64,000 nt of DNA from Escherichia ruysiae (GCF_031323975.1 NZ_JAVIWS010000001.1:2728001-2792000), one strand, 5' to 3'. Positions 42,906-53,728 are shown, counted from the first letter of the stretch. The notes: generated by a model not told the origin, from the sequence alone. A program made the numbers and translations.

Positions 42906-43804
42906 TTGCGCTCCTCGTCTTTCTCTTCGTGCAGATTGTTCTCTTCCTCATCCGCACGGTTCGGACCGACACCCACGTAGTGGAAGATACTGGCCGCGAA
43001 GGTAGCCGCAAAGCCAACAGCCGCGAGCGGTTTCCAGATGCCTTTCCAGAATTTCACGGTTTCGCTGATTTCCGGGTTCTCCGGCAAGCCATGATACAGG
43101 TTCGGCTTGTCAGCATGGTGCAGCACGTACATCACGTGTGTACCACCGACGCCAGCCGGATCGTACAGACCCGCATTGTCGTAACCACGGGTTTTCAGCT
43201 CCGCCACGCGCTCGCTCGCTAGCGTTTTCATCGACTCTTTCGTACCGAAGTGAATCGCGCCCGTCGGGCAGGTCTTCACACAGGCCGGTTCTTGCCCAAC
43301 TACCACGCGGTCAACGCACAGCGTACATTTGTAGACGCGGTTGTCTTCCGGGTTAAGACGCGGAATATCGAACGGACAGCCCGCAATGCAATAACCGCAG
43401 CCAATGCACTGCTCGGACTGGAAGTCGACGATACCGTTGGCATACTGAATAATTGCCCCTTCCGCCGGGCACGCTTTCAGGCAGCCAGGGTCGGAACAGT
43501 GCATACAGCCGTCTTTGCGGATCAGCCATTCCAGTTTGTCGTTCTGCTCCACTTCCGAGAAGCGCATTACCGTCCACGATTTGGCGCTTAAATCATTGGG
43601 GTTGTCGTACACCCCAATGTTATTGCCGACGGTATCACGAATGTCGTTCCACTCTGAACACGCCACCTGACAGGCTTTACAGCCGATACAGGTGGTAACG
43701 TCGATGAGTTTCGCCACTTCTTCCTGGAAGTCCCGCGCCTGAGGCGCGGGGGTCAGACCGTTAGTCGCGGAACGACGAATGATATCTTGAGATTGATAAG
43801 CCAT
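42902..43804 (-). CDS. fdoH: Formate dehydrogenase-O iron-sulfur subunit
   Basis: A 300-aa subunit with four [4Fe-4S]-type Cys clusters: [11 protein letters not shown] (about 38-48), [28 protein letters not shown] and CTLCVDR...CVKTCP. A C-terminal membrane helix ([19 protein letters not shown], about 257-275) anchors it on the periplasmic face. It relays electrons from FdoG to FdoI. Confidence 0.98.
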
Positions 43805-43816
43805 ATGTCGTCTCCG

Positions 43817-46800
43817 TTACACCTTTTCCACATTCACAAGGAAGGACTTAAACTCCGGCGTCTGCGTGTTCGCATCACCAACGAATGGCGTTAACGTATT
43901 GGCAATAAAGCCTTTTTTAGCTACGCCTTCATAGCCCCAGTGAATCGGAATACCGATGGTATCGATATCTTTGCCGTTCGCTTTCAGCGTGCGAATACGT
44001 TTGGTCACCACCGCTTTGGCTTTGATATAGCCACGGTTGGAGGAGACTTTCACGGTATCGCCCTGGGCAATGCCAAGTTTATTCGCCAGCGACTCACCGA
44101 TTTCCACAAACTGCTCTGGCTGCAAAATCGCGTTCAACAGCGCGTGTTTGGTCCAGTAGTGGAAGTGCTCGGTCAGACGATAGGTGGTTCCGACATACGG
44201 GAACTTATCGGCTTTACCCAATGCTTCGGCGTCGTCTTTAAAGATACGCGCAGCCGGGTTCGAGATAACGTTTGGATGCAGCGGGTTAGTCCCCAGCGGC
44301 GTTTCAAACGGCTCGTAGTGTTCCGGGAACGGACCTTCCGCCATCTTATCGAGGGCAAACAGACGCCCCATGCCTTCCTGCTGCATGATAAACGGCCCGA
44401 CGCCACTGCCAGGAGGTGCTGCGCTGTAGTCCGGAATATCCCAGCCGGTCCACTTAGTGCCGTCCCATTTCAGCAACTGACGCTTCGGATCCCACGGGTT
44501 ACCCTGCGGGTCTGCGGAGGCGCGGTTATACAGGATGCGGCGGTTAAGCGGCCATGCCCATGCCCAGCCCAGCGTGTTACCGAGGCCAGACGGATCGGCG
44601 TTATCACGGCGTGCCATCTGGTTGCCTTCCGGCGTCCAGCTACCGGCGAAAATCCAGCAGCCACAGGAGGTTGTACCGTCATCGCGCAGTTGGGCGAACG
44701 AGCTAAGTTGTTGGCCTTTCTTGACGATAACCGCACCGGTTGCCGGATCGGTAATATCGGCCAGCGCCTTACCGTTGCTCTCCATCGCTACTTCTTCCGA
44801 CTTCGGCTCATGCGGAATGGCGTAGTTCCAGGTCATGTTCAGCACCTGGTCCGGGTTCGCGCCACCCTGTTCGGCATACATCTTGCGCAAGCGCAGGAAG
44901 ATACCGGAGAGGATCTCGCCATCAGTCAGCGCAATCCCTGGGGCGTCCGCACCTTTCCAGTGCCACTGCAACCAGCGACCGGAGTTAACGATTGAACCGT
45001 TCTCTTCCGCGAAGCAGGTCGATGGCAGACGGAACACTTCGGTCTGGATCTTCGACGAGTCAACTTCGTTCAGCTCACCGTGGTTCTGCCAGAAGTTAGA
45101 GGTTTCAGTGTTCAGCGGGTCGATGGTGACGAGGAACTTCAGTTTTGACAGACAGCCGATCACTTTGTTTTTGTTCGGGAATGAGGCAACAGGGTTAAAG
45201 CCCTGGCAGATATAGCCATTGACCTTGCCCTCTTTCATCATCTCGAAGTATTGCAGGACGTCGTAGCCTTTATCCCACTTCGGCAACCAGTCAAAGCCCC
45301 AGCTATTTTCCGCCGTCGCTTTATCACCAAAGAAGGCCTTCATCATTGAGACGAAGAATTTCGGGTAGTTGCCCCAGTAGTTGACCTGGCCTTCCAGCAG
45401 CGGTTTCGGCGTGTTGGCGGTAAGGTAAGTTTGCAGATCGGTCTGCTTCTCGCTTGGCAGCGTCATGTAACCCGGCAGGCTTTGCGACAGCAGCCCCAGA
45501 TCCGTCAGCCCCTGAATGTTGGAGTGACCGCGCAGGGCGTTAACGCCGCCGCCAGCCATCCCCATATTACCGAGCAGCAACTGGATCATCGCCATGGTAC
45601 GAATGTTTTGCGCACCAACGGAGTGTTGCGTCCAGCCGAGCGCGTAAAGGAACGAGGCAGTTTTATCGTGAGCACTGGTTTCTGCGATGTATTCGCAGAC
45701 TTTCAGGAACGCGTCTTTTGGCGTACCACAGATGTTTTCAACCACATCTGGCGTATAACGGGAAACGTGCTGTTTCAGCAAGTTCCACACGCAGCGCGGA
45801 TGTTGCAACGTGGTATCGCGTTTGGCGAAGCCGTTTTCGTCCAGTTCGTAAGTCCAGGAAGATTTATCGTACTTACGTTTTTCCGCGTCGTAGCCGGTGA
45901 ACAGGCCATCTTCAAAGCCGTAATCCTCACGCACGATCAGGCTGGCGTTGGTATAGGCTTCGGTGTATTCGCGGTTGAATTTTTCATTGTTCAGCAGGTA
46001 CAGCAAAACGCCTGACAGGAAAGCAATGTCAGTACCGGAACGAATTGGGGCATAGTAGTCAGCCACCGCCGCCGTGCGCGTAAAGCGAGGATCAATCACA
46101 ATTAGCTTCGCGCCGTTGTGAATTTTGGCTTCCATCGCCCAGCGGAATCCTACCGGGTGAGCTTCAGCGGCGTTACCGCCCATCACCACGACAAGGTTGG
46201 CGTTCTTGATGTCGACCCAGTGGTTGGTCATCGCACCACGACCAAATGTTGGAGCAAGACTTGCTACCGTTGGTCCGTGTCAGACACGCGCCTGGTTGTC
46301 GACCGCGAGCATACCCAGCGCGCGGGAGAATTTTTGTGTTAAATAGCCGGTTTCGTTGCTCGACGCGGAAGCACACAACATTCCGGTGGAGAGCCAGCGG
46401 TTAACGGTCACGCCTTCGGCGTTTTGCGCAATGTAGTTCGCATCGCGGTCTTCTTTCATCAGTTTGGCGATGCGATCAAACGCTTCTTCCCAACTGATTT
46501 GCTGCCATTTATCAGAACCAGGCGCACGATATTCCGGGAACTTCAGACGGCTTTCGGAGTGGATAAAATCCACCAGGCCAGCGCCTTTCGGACAAAGTGC
46601 ACCACGGTTGACCGGGTGATCCGGATCGCCTTCGATATGGAAGATAGATGCTTTGGCGTTTTTTGCTCCGTCACCGAGGCTGTACATCAACAGCCCACAG
46701 CCTACGGAACAATAGGTGCAGGTATTACGGGTTTCGCGGGTGCGCAGCAGTTTATACTGCCGGGTTTCCGCGAGTGCTACGCTGGGTGCAAAACCCAGTG

Positions 46801-46867
46801 CCGCTGCCGTGGTGCCTGCCATACCGCCAGCGCAGATCTTAAAGAACTGCCTTCTGCTGACCTGCAT
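43817..46867 (-). CDS. fdoG: Formate dehydrogenase-O catalytic subunit, selenocysteine-containing
   Basis: A 1016-aa molybdo-bis-MGD selenoprotein that oxidises formate in the periplasm. The twin-arginine signal reads SRRQFFK (4-10). The [4Fe-4S] ligands are Cys50, Cys53, Cys57 and Cys92. The in-frame UGA at 46280-46282 encodes Sec196 (context ARV-Sec-HGPTV), followed by an intact reading frame of 820 residues. A stem-loop just after it fits a SECIS. Read as an ordinary gene it would appear split in two. It is first in fdoGHI-fdhE, divergent from fdhD, and its cofactor depends on MobA. Confidence 0.97.
46238..46282 (-). promoter_or_regulatory. fdoG selenocysteine codon and SECIS hairpin
   Basis: TGA (46282-46280) is followed by a stem-loop whose apical part reads GGTAGCAAGTCTTGCTCC, giving the loop AAGTCT like the AGGTCT loop of fdhF. 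SelB binds this hairpin to deliver selenocysteyl-tRNA. Confidence 0.85.
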
Positions 46868-47060
46868 GGATTGCTCCTTGTTTCGACATTGTCACGTCCC
46901 ATTTACATTCGCTTGCTGCGTGTGCAGGGAGTGGGAGTTATTTTTCTTTGCGGAAGGAGCCGCAAAGGTCCAGAATTGGCTCAATTTCCCTCCATCCAGG
47001 AAGGGTTTGTAACAGAATACCATAATCTTGGTGTGTGTGTTCTTATCTGGTTAAGAGAAA

Positions 47061-47897
47061 GTGAAAAAAACACAGCAAAAAGAAATCAAAAATGTGACAA
47101 ATATCACGGGAATGCGACAAATTGAGTTATGGCAGCGTGATGATTTACAACGTTCCCGGCTTGATGAAGTCGCGGAAGAAGTTCCCGTTGCGTTGGTCTA
47201 CAACGGCATTTCGCACGTAGTGATGATGGCATCGCCCAAAGACCTTGAACTGTTTGCGCTCGGTTTTTCGCTTTCAGAAGGAATTATCGAAAGTCCGCGC
47301 GATATATTCGGCATGGATGTTGTTCCCTCGTGTAATGGTCTGGAAGTGCAAATTGAGCTTTCCAGCCGTCGCTTTATGGGGTTGAAAGAGCGTCGTCGGG
47401 CACTGGCGGGGCGCACGGGCTGTGGCGTATGTGGCGTGGAGCAACTTAACGACATCGGTAAGCCAGTGCAGCCGTTGCCGTTCACCCAAACGTTTGATCT
47501 CAACAAACTGGATGATGCATTACGCCATCTCAATGATTTCCAGCCAGTGGGGCAACTGACCGGCTGTACTCACGTCGCCGCCTGGATGTTGCCGTCTGGC
47601 GAACTGGCTGGCGGACATGAAGATGTGGGCCGCCATGTGGCGCTGGATAAACTGTTAGGTCGGCGGGCGCAAGAAGGTGAACGTTGGCAGCAGGGGGCGG
47701 TGTTGGTTTCCAGCCGTGCCAGCTATGAAATGGTGCAAAAATCAGCGATGTGCGGGGTAGAAATTCTGTTTGCGGTGTCTGCCGCGACAACGCTTGCCGT
47801 AGAAGTCGCCGAGCGATGTAACCTGACGCTGGTAGGTTTTTGTAAGCCGGGGCGGGCGACGATTTATACTCATCCGCAACGATTGATTCATAATTAA
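47061..47897 (+). CDS. fdhD: Formate dehydrogenase sulfurtransferase FdhD
   Basis: A 278-aa protein that transfers sulfur from IscS to the molybdenum cofactor of formate dehydrogenases. The essential C-x-x-C is at Cys121/Cys124 (GCGVCG). The N-terminus MKKTQQKEI matches K-12. The last residues differ (QRLIHN against QRLSN in K-12), making it one residue longer. It is divergent from fdoG, and the 190-bp gap holds both promoters. Confidence 0.97.
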   Translation: MKKTQQKEIKNVTNITGMRQIELWQRDDLQRSRLDEVAEEVPVALVYNGISHVVMMASPKDLELFALGFSLSEGIIESPRDIFGMDVVPSCNGLEVQIELSSRRFMGLKERRRALAGRTGCGVCGVEQLNDIGKPVQPLPFTQTFDLNKLDDALRHLNDFQPVGQLTGCTHVAAWMLPSGELAGGHEDVGRHVALDKLLGRRAQEGERWQQGAVLVSSRASYEMVQKSAMCGVEILFAVSAATTLAVEVAERCNLTLVGFCKPGRATIYTHPQRLIHN

Positions 47898-48209
47898 AGA
47901 AGTACCGCAATTCTGATTCTGGATTGCGGTTTTATTTTTTTATTAAATAATGCTGAATATGTTATTCAGCATTTAAATAATAATTTCACCACAAGAAATT
48001 ATCTCGTTAACTTCGGTTTATATCGATATACTCCAGTCGCATTAATCCTTTAAGAATTAATCATTATTTATATAAGACATTTTTGTTTTAATCATCGCGT
48101 CAATAAATAAATGTTTCCGATGAGTGAATGAAAATAACAAACCTTGCACCGGTTGTAAAAAACAGCAATGTATTTTCAATAGTGGGTGATGGATTATGAG
48201 TATTGAAAA
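47898..48209. other. A+T-rich gap between fdhD and the Hsp90-like gene
   Basis: 312 bp, strongly A+T-rich. It contains an fdhD terminator (ACCGCAATTC...GGATTGCGGT plus T-run, 47910-47940) and a second hairpin (AATGCTGAATA/TATTCAGCATT, 47948-47974). The remaining 230 bp presumably carry the promoter of the downstream cassette. A six-codon leader (48196-48213, including stop) ends on the next start codon. Confidence 0.6.
47910..47942 (+). terminator. fdhD terminator
   Basis: ACCGCAATTCtgattctGGATTGCGGT (imperfect stem) followed by TTTATTTTTTT, 13 nt after the fdhD stop. Confidence 0.8.
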
Positions 48210-50045
48210 ATGAGTACATTACAGTTACCTGGCAGTTCATATTCTACCGAAGTTAATTTAAACGGCTTAATTGAGGTGCTCAGTAAGCATCTTTACTCCA
48301 CCCCCGTGGTCGCCGTGCGGGAGCTGGTGCAGAACGGGCACGATGCGATCGTGCGCCGCAGGATTGAGCAACCCGATGCACCAAAGGATAACTCTATTCG
48401 TGTAGTGGCGGACGTGGCGAAATCCACCATCACCATTAGCGATACCGGCGCGGGTCTGACAGAAAGCGAAATTCACGGCTTCCTGGCTACAGTGGGCGTG
48501 GGTTATACCCGAATGCTGCGCCAGCAGGATGACAATACCGGTTTAATTGGTATGTTCGGCCTCGGTTTTTTGTCGGCATTTGTACTGGCAAAAGAAGTGA
48601 CGGTACTGACCACCTCGTGGCAAACGCCAGATCAGAGCTGGAAATACCACTCTACCGACGGGCAAAAATATACCGTTACGCCGCATCAGTCCTCGGAGCC
48701 GGGGACGCAGGTGATTCTGACGCTCAAAGAAGAGTACAGCCATCTGGCGAGTAACAATTTGCTGAACCGCGTCCTTTCCCGCTACTGCATATTGCTGCAC
48801 GAACCGGTCTATGTGGGGGACGCCAGCGAGCCAGTGAACAAACTCCAGCCGCCGTGGCGTGAAGAAACGCCAGATGGCGTAACGATGCACCGCGCGCTGG
48901 TACAGCGGAAAAATCTCGCCTTTGCCGCCCAGTTTGAATCTTCTTTTGAACCTATTTGCACCATTCCGGTGGTGCCAGCGGGAATGAGCGATGCGGTCGG
49001 GATTTTATGGATTCAGGATGGCGCAACTTACGGCACCAGCGATAACCGCAACCTGTCGCTGTTTTTGCGCGGCATGTTACTCGATGACGAAGCGCGTGAG
49101 CTGTTACCGCCCTGGGCCGGTTTTATCGGCGGTGTGATTGAGTCTTCGAAACTGACGCCGACGGCGAGCCGGGAAGATCTCCAGCGCGACGAAACCTGGG
49201 TTGCGGTGCAGGAGGCGTTAAAAGAGGCGCTGATTTCTGGTTTGTCCGATCTCGCACAAAATCAGCCAGAAATCTGGCGGCGTGTATTAATGCGCCATAA
49301 CGAAGCGTTGCTTGGCGCAGCGTTGTGTGATGACCGTCTGTTTGATTTGCTCAAAGACCGTTTGCAGGTGCCTACCTCAAAAGGTGCGCTGCTGGCAAAA
49401 GATTTACGCATTAATAACAGCATTCATATTCTGTTAAGCCGCGATGGCGGTTTTGAAGAGATGTTGTTCCACATTCTGCAACGACCCGTTGCGCGTGGCG
49501 ATCGCTATGCCGTGGTGCCATTTTTACGCCGCTGGGCGCTGTTATATCATTGCCGGATTATTGAAGTCGGTACACAAACGGGTAATGAACAGTTGTTCAG
49601 CCTTGCGGAATTACCCGAAGAGCAGGTTGCTTATCTGGAAGAGCATCTTTGCGACGGCGAGCAATTAATCATCTCCCGCTTCGAACCCGCCGTTTTACCG
49701 CTCGTGGTTACGCCAGATCGCGAAGCGGAATTAAAAAAAATTCTCGAACAGGATGACGCGGATAAACGTATTAGCACCGCAGCGTTAATGCTGGCGCGGC
49801 AATTCACCTCGCAAATCCAAAAGACCAAAACGTCAAGTCTGTATATCAATCTCAATAACCCCTGCATTATGCAACTGGTGACGGCATTACAACATCAGCA
49901 ACAGCCAGCGGCGGCATTACGGTTATTAAAATCGCTGAAAGTGATTTTGTGCTCCAGCGGCAATAAAGAACAACAATGGGATTTACACCAGGCGCTGGAA
50001 GATTTTACTCAGGTTATTCCTGTCTTAATTAATCAAGGAAAATAA
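48210..50045 (+). CDS. Hsp90/HtpG-like GHKL ATPase
   Basis: A 611-aa protein with the Hsp90 N-domain ATP site: Glu38, Asn42 and Asp45 in ELVQNGHDAI, DTGAG (78-82), and IGMFGLGF (113-120). The middle domain has RGMLLDDEARELLPPW, and Arg321 in PTASREDLQRD is at the position of the HtpG catalytic Arg. The remaining about 200 residues would be the end of the middle domain and a dimerisation domain, diverged from HtpG. It is not htpG itself, which lies elsewhere in E. coli. K-12 has no gene here. The TPR-type gene starts one base after its stop. Confidence 0.88.
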   Translation: MSTLQLPGSSYSTEVNLNGLIEVLSKHLYSTPVVAVRELVQNGHDAIVRRRIEQPDAPKDNSIRVVADVAKSTITISDTGAGLTESEIHGFLATVGVGYTRMLRQQDDNTGLIGMFGLGFLSAFVLAKEVTVLTTSWQTPDQSWKYHSTDGQKYTVTPHQSSEPGTQVILTLKEEYSHLASNNLLNRVLSRYCILLHEPVYVGDASEPVNKLQPPWREETPDGVTMHRALVQRKNLAFAAQFESSFEPICTIPVVPAGMSDAVGILWIQDGATYGTSDNRNLSLFLRGMLLDDEARELLPPWAGFIGGVIESSKLTPTASREDLQRDETWVAVQEALKEALISGLSDLAQNQPEIWRRVLMRHNEALLGAALCDDRLFDLLKDRLQVPTSKGALLAKDLRINNSIHILLSRDGGFEEMLFHILQRPVARGDRYAVVPFLRRWALLYHCRIIEVGTQTGNEQLFSLAELPEEQVAYLEEHLCDGEQLIISRFEPAVLPLVVTPDREAELKKILEQDDADKRISTAALMLARQFTSQIQKTKTSSLYINLNNPCIMQLVTALQHQQQPAAALRLLKSLKVILCSSGNKEQQWDLHQALEDFTQVIPVLINQGK

Positions 50046-50046
50046 A

Positions 50047-52353
50047 ATGGATACATGGGAGTGGTACAACAAATATAGCCAGGAGTTGCGTGATGCCGGG
50101 CAGGAGTATATTCCGCAGATAATTGATGATTTTTCTGAAGGTGTTTTACATCTGCAAATGGAAAAGTGCGATTCGTTATTACCGGAAATGCAAGCATTGA
50201 ATCAAGTGGCCAAAAATCCGTGGCTGGAAATATTTATCGGGCACTGGGAGATGCGCCATCGTCTGACTAACTACGAAGAAGGCGAAAAAGTACTGCCAGA
50301 CGTAGTGGCGCTGTTTGAAAAAGCGCACCGGGAAGAGGCAAAAGATTGCCCGCAATCTATCTGTGTCACGCAGGATTTATCCGCCTGCTACGAGAATATA
50401 GATGCCCCTGGCTGGGCCAATGAACGTATGGCGGTATGTGAAGAAACCATCGCGCGCATTGATCCGACCTGGAGCTGCTTTATGTGTTTATCCTGCGAAT
50501 ATGCCAGTGCGCTGATGGATTCCAACAGAACAGAAGAGGCGTTGGCTTATATCGACAGGCAAATCGACGCGGTAAAAGCATCGGGGAGTGAATATTTAGA
50601 AGCACTGCTGGCAACCCGTGCCGATATTTTGGTTGCCCTTCAGCGTTACGATGAAGCGCGAGAAGTGATTGATGAACTGGCAAAAGAAAATGATTATTGG
50701 GGACGCGACCGCATCAATTATCAACTCAAAAAACTGTACATCATGGCGTTATGCGGGCAGGACAAAGAAGTCTGGGAGGAATTGCCGCGTTGGTCAGATC
50801 TGACTCCCTATTCATGGGGACCATGGCTGAAGATTATTACTGAATTACTTCCCCGCAATCCACAAAGAAACCACTGGCAACTGGCGCGAATCATTCAAAA
50901 AATGCTGGAGCACCGTTCACAGGCCGGGGCGCACCGCAAAGTGGTTGATCTGGCGAAACTGCAAATTACCCTGGCGCTGGAGCGAGAATCTGTCTGGGTT
51001 GCCAAAATGGCGATGAAACTGGCTCAGCGGCACATACCGAAATTACGCGCGTTGCTGGGCGTTGATCGCGAGTTTCTTGAACTTAGTGAAAAAATCGTCG
51101 CTAAAGAGGCGGAACTGCTTGCTCGACCGGTGGTAGAAATACCTGAAAACAGTGATGAAGAAACGCAGCCCGATCCGGAAAAAGACGTCGAAATATTCCG
51201 CCGCGCTTACCTGAACACGCCAGATGATACGGAATTGCTGGGCAAGCTGGTCAATGCGTTAAACGCCTGCAATGCGATTGATGAATCGATTGAACTCCTG
51301 CAACGCTACGTTGAAAGCCACATCCAGGAAGATAACAATCTCTGCTTTGATCTGCTGGATCTCCTGCTTAACCGTGGCGATCAGCAAGCGATCGAACACC
51401 TGGCGAAGCAGTATGAACAGGCGGAGTTACTACATATGGCGTTGTGGTTCCGTGCGCGGGTGATCAACCAACAGGAAGACTGGGGCGAACTGGAGTCGAT
51501 TGGTCAACAGTTGCTGCAACACGAAAAAGGGCGCGAGTGGGTCGGCGTTTATCGCATGTGCTCCTGGGCAGCACAAAAACAGGAAGCCTGGGATCGGCAG
51601 CTGGACTATTTACAGCAATTGCAGCAACTTATGATTAGTCGTGAAGAAGATATTCGTAATATCCAGTGGGATATCATGGCGACCGCCAGCATCTTACAAC
51701 AATGGGATTTGGTGCGAACTATCGCCGCAGAACTGGAAATCGAACTCACGGAAGGCGAAGGTTTTATCGACGAAAAATGGGGACTACTGAATATCCGTTT
51801 CCGGGAAAACTTCGAATACCGCTATTACTATGCCCAGCGGATTGGACCGGTAACGGCAAGGATCATTGAACCAACCTACCGGACAGATTACCCACAACAT
51901 GTTGATGAAGTTGTGGTATTCGATGCGGAAATGTTGAATACCCGGCCTGAAGATGAGGAAGAGCAGAAGAATTTCACGCCACTTTATGGGTGCCTGAAAA
52001 CCATTATCCCGACCGAGTACGGCGAGTCCTGGTTCTGTGAAGGTGTCATGCCTGGTGAAGAACAGTTTAATGCCTTCCGTGAGGCGCTACGTGAACGAAA
52101 CTGGTACTACTGGAGCAACAGTAACGAGGACTATACGTTAACGGATAGTCATCAGGGAGAAGAAGCAGAGCCACTGCCCGCGTTCTACTTTGTTATCAGC
52201 GCGCCGCGTTCGGTTGCTAAAGCTAATATTGATAAAACGCTAAGTGAGTTGACCGCAGACTGGGAACATCCGTTGTGCTGGTGGCGTCTTGCCAAAGAAG
52301 CCGGAGCGAACGAAGAGAAACATGCTGCTATTTCTGAACGTTATGGGATGTAA
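50047..52353 (+). CDS. Large TPR-type helical repeat protein with C-terminal extension
   Basis: A 768-aa protein with mostly alpha-helical sequence. TPR-like spacing is seen at several places (for example EEALAYIDRQIDA, LLATRADILVALQRYDEARE about 175-205; DESIELLQRYVESH about 412-425). A globular C-terminal part (about 600-768) contains TPLYGCLKTIIPTEYGESWF and ISAPRSVAKANIDKTL. There is no signal peptide. The RBS AAGGAAAA is formed by the last codons of the Hsp90-like gene, so the two are coupled. TPR proteins are typical Hsp90 partners, so it may be a co-chaperone or client. The function is not known. Confidence 0.82.
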   Translation: MDTWEWYNKYSQELRDAGQEYIPQIIDDFSEGVLHLQMEKCDSLLPEMQALNQVAKNPWLEIFIGHWEMRHRLTNYEEGEKVLPDVVALFEKAHREEAKDCPQSICVTQDLSACYENIDAPGWANERMAVCEETIARIDPTWSCFMCLSCEYASALMDSNRTEEALAYIDRQIDAVKASGSEYLEALLATRADILVALQRYDEAREVIDELAKENDYWGRDRINYQLKKLYIMALCGQDKEVWEELPRWSDLTPYSWGPWLKIITELLPRNPQRNHWQLARIIQKMLEHRSQAGAHRKVVDLAKLQITLALERESVWVAKMAMKLAQRHIPKLRALLGVDREFLELSEKIVAKEAELLARPVVEIPENSDEETQPDPEKDVEIFRRAYLNTPDDTELLGKLVNALNACNAIDESIELLQRYVESHIQEDNNLCFDLLDLLLNRGDQQAIEHLAKQYEQAELLHMALWFRARVINQQEDWGELESIGQQLLQHEKGREWVGVYRMCSWAAQKQEAWDRQLDYLQQLQQLMISREEDIRNIQWDIMATASILQQWDLVRTIAAELEIELTEGEGFIDEKWGLLNIRFRENFEYRYYYAQRIGPVTARIIEPTYRTDYPQHVDEVVVFDAEMLNTRPEDEEEQKNFTPLYGCLKTIIPTEYGESWFCEGVMPGEEQFNAFREALRERNWYYWSNSNEDYTLTDSHQGEEAEPLPAFYFVISAPRSVAKANIDKTLSELTADWEHPLCWWRLAKEAGANEEKHAAISERYGM

Positions 52354-52411
52354 TGCAGGTTTAAATAACGAGGGGCAGAAACTTTCCTCTCGCAACGGTT
52401 GAGCTGTTAAT

Positions 52412-52456
52412 TGAATAAGTCCGGTAATTTATCAATGAAATCACCGGACTTATTCA
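52412..52456. terminator. Terminator-like inverted repeat after the TPR gene
   Basis: TGAATAAGTCCGGT and its exact complement with a 17-base loop, 58 nt after the TPR stop. It bounds the two-gene cassette on the right. Confidence 0.7.
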
Positions 52457-52563
52457 TTCAGTGAATTATATCTATTTATTTATAAACAAAACGCGTGTAG
52501 TGACGCTTTCTTTTTTCCTTTATTATATTTACTCTCTTATTTATCTATTTATAAGGCAATTAA

Positions 52564-53604
52564 ATGAAAAGGAATTTATTATCTTCAGCTATTATTATCG
52601 CCATAATGGCCCTCGGTATCACCGGATGTGATGATAAAAAAGTCGAAACAGAAACTCCCCCGCCCGCCAATAGTCAACCTGCCGCACCAGCTCCAGAAGC
52701 GCCCGTTGCAAAAGCAGAAGCTAAACCAGAAACGCCTGCGCAACCGGTGGTCGATGAACAAGCGGTTTTCGACGAAAAAATGGATGTTTATATCAAGTGC
52801 TACAATAAGTTGCAGATCCCTGTGCAGAACAGCCTGGCGCGTTACGCTGACTGGCTGAAAGATTTTAAACAGGGTCCAACGGGTAAAGAGAGCCTTGTTT
52901 ATGGCATCTACGGCATTAGTGAATCCAATCTCTCTGAGTGTCAAAAAGGAATAAAAAGAGTCGTGGCGTTAACGCCTGCGCTGGAACCCATTGATGGTGT
53001 GGCGTTGAATTATATTAATGCCGCTGTTGCGCTGGGTAATACCATTAACGAAATGGATAAATATTACACCCAGGAAAATTATAAAGATGATGCGTTTGCC
53101 AAAGGGAAAACGCTGCACCAGACGCTCATAAAAAATATTGAAGCCTTTGAACCCGTAGCAGAATCTTATCACGCGGCGATTCAGGAAATTAATGATAAGC
53201 GTCAGCTTGCGGAATTGAAAAATATTGAAGAAAGAGAAGGGAAAACATTCCACTACTACTCTCTGGCTGTCATGATATCAGCGAAACAAATTAATAACCT
53301 GATTTCGCAAGAGAAGTTTGATGCAGATGCGGCAATGAAGAAAGTATCTGAACTGGAAACGCTGGTGGCGCGGGCCAAAGAAGCGGATAAAGGCGGCATG
53401 AAATTTTCCTTTATTAATTCGGCAGACCAATATCAGCTCGAAGCTAAAAAATATGTTCGCCGCGTCAGAGATAAAGTCCCGTACTCTGACTGGGATAAAG
53501 AGCAACTTCAGGATGCAAACACAAGCTGGATGGTCGAAGACTCTTTCCCGAAAGCGTTACGCGAGTACAACGAAATGGTTGATGACTATAATAGCCTGCG
53601 TTAA
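52564..53604 (+). CDS. yiiG: DUF3829 lipoprotein YiiG
   Basis: A 346-aa protein with a lipoprotein signal peptide (LSSAIIIAIMALGITGC, lipidated Cys22 followed by Asp-Asp, which favours inner-membrane retention). A Pro/Ala-rich linker covers about 33-65, and a helical domain (DUF3829) follows. It is similar to K-12 YiiG, which directly follows fdhD in that strain. Here the Hsp90/TPR cassette separates them. The RBS region TAAGGCAATTAA precedes ATG. The function is unknown. Confidence 0.92.
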   Translation: MKRNLLSSAIIIAIMALGITGCDDKKVETETPPPANSQPAAPAPEAPVAKAEAKPETPAQPVVDEQAVFDEKMDVYIKCYNKLQIPVQNSLARYADWLKDFKQGPTGKESLVYGIYGISESNLSECQKGIKRVVALTPALEPIDGVALNYINAAVALGNTINEMDKYYTQENYKDDAFAKGKTLHQTLIKNIEAFEPVAESYHAAIQEINDKRQLAELKNIEEREGKTFHYYSLAVMISAKQINNLISQEKFDADAAMKKVSELETLVARAKEADKGGMKFSFINSADQYQLEAKKYVRRVRDKVPYSDWDKEQLQDANTSWMVEDSFPKALREYNEMVDDYNSLR

Positions 53605-53633
53605 ACGTTTTTGATTTTGGTGAGAAAATAGTG

Positions 53634-53728
53634 TCGGGTGCAGCGTAAACGCCTTATCCGACCCTTACAATTACACCGGCTTTTATGCCTGATAAAACGC
53701 GTTAAGCGTCGTATCAGGCAATCTGCGC
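53634..53728. repeat. REP/BIME cluster at the yiiG-GH127 junction
   Basis: Two REP-like units: TCGGGTGCAGCGTAAACGCC followed by TTATCCGACC (53634-53663), and TGCCTGATAAAACGCGTTAA followed by GCGTCGTATCAGGCA (53688-53722). They lie between convergent genes where synteny with K-12 changes. Confidence 0.7.

Noticed and set aside
43940-46015. Long open frames antisense to fdoG
   Set aside because: Shadows of the real formate dehydrogenase gene with no motif of their own.
43817-46867. fdoG as a pseudogene broken by a stop codon
   Set aside because: The stop is the conserved selenocysteine UGA with an adjacent SECIS hairpin, and the total length of 1016 aa matches FdoG.
48210-50045. Calling the Hsp90-like gene htpG
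   Set aside because: The motifs match the Hsp90 family but the sequence is too diverged from E. coli HtpG, and htpG lies near adk in E. coli.
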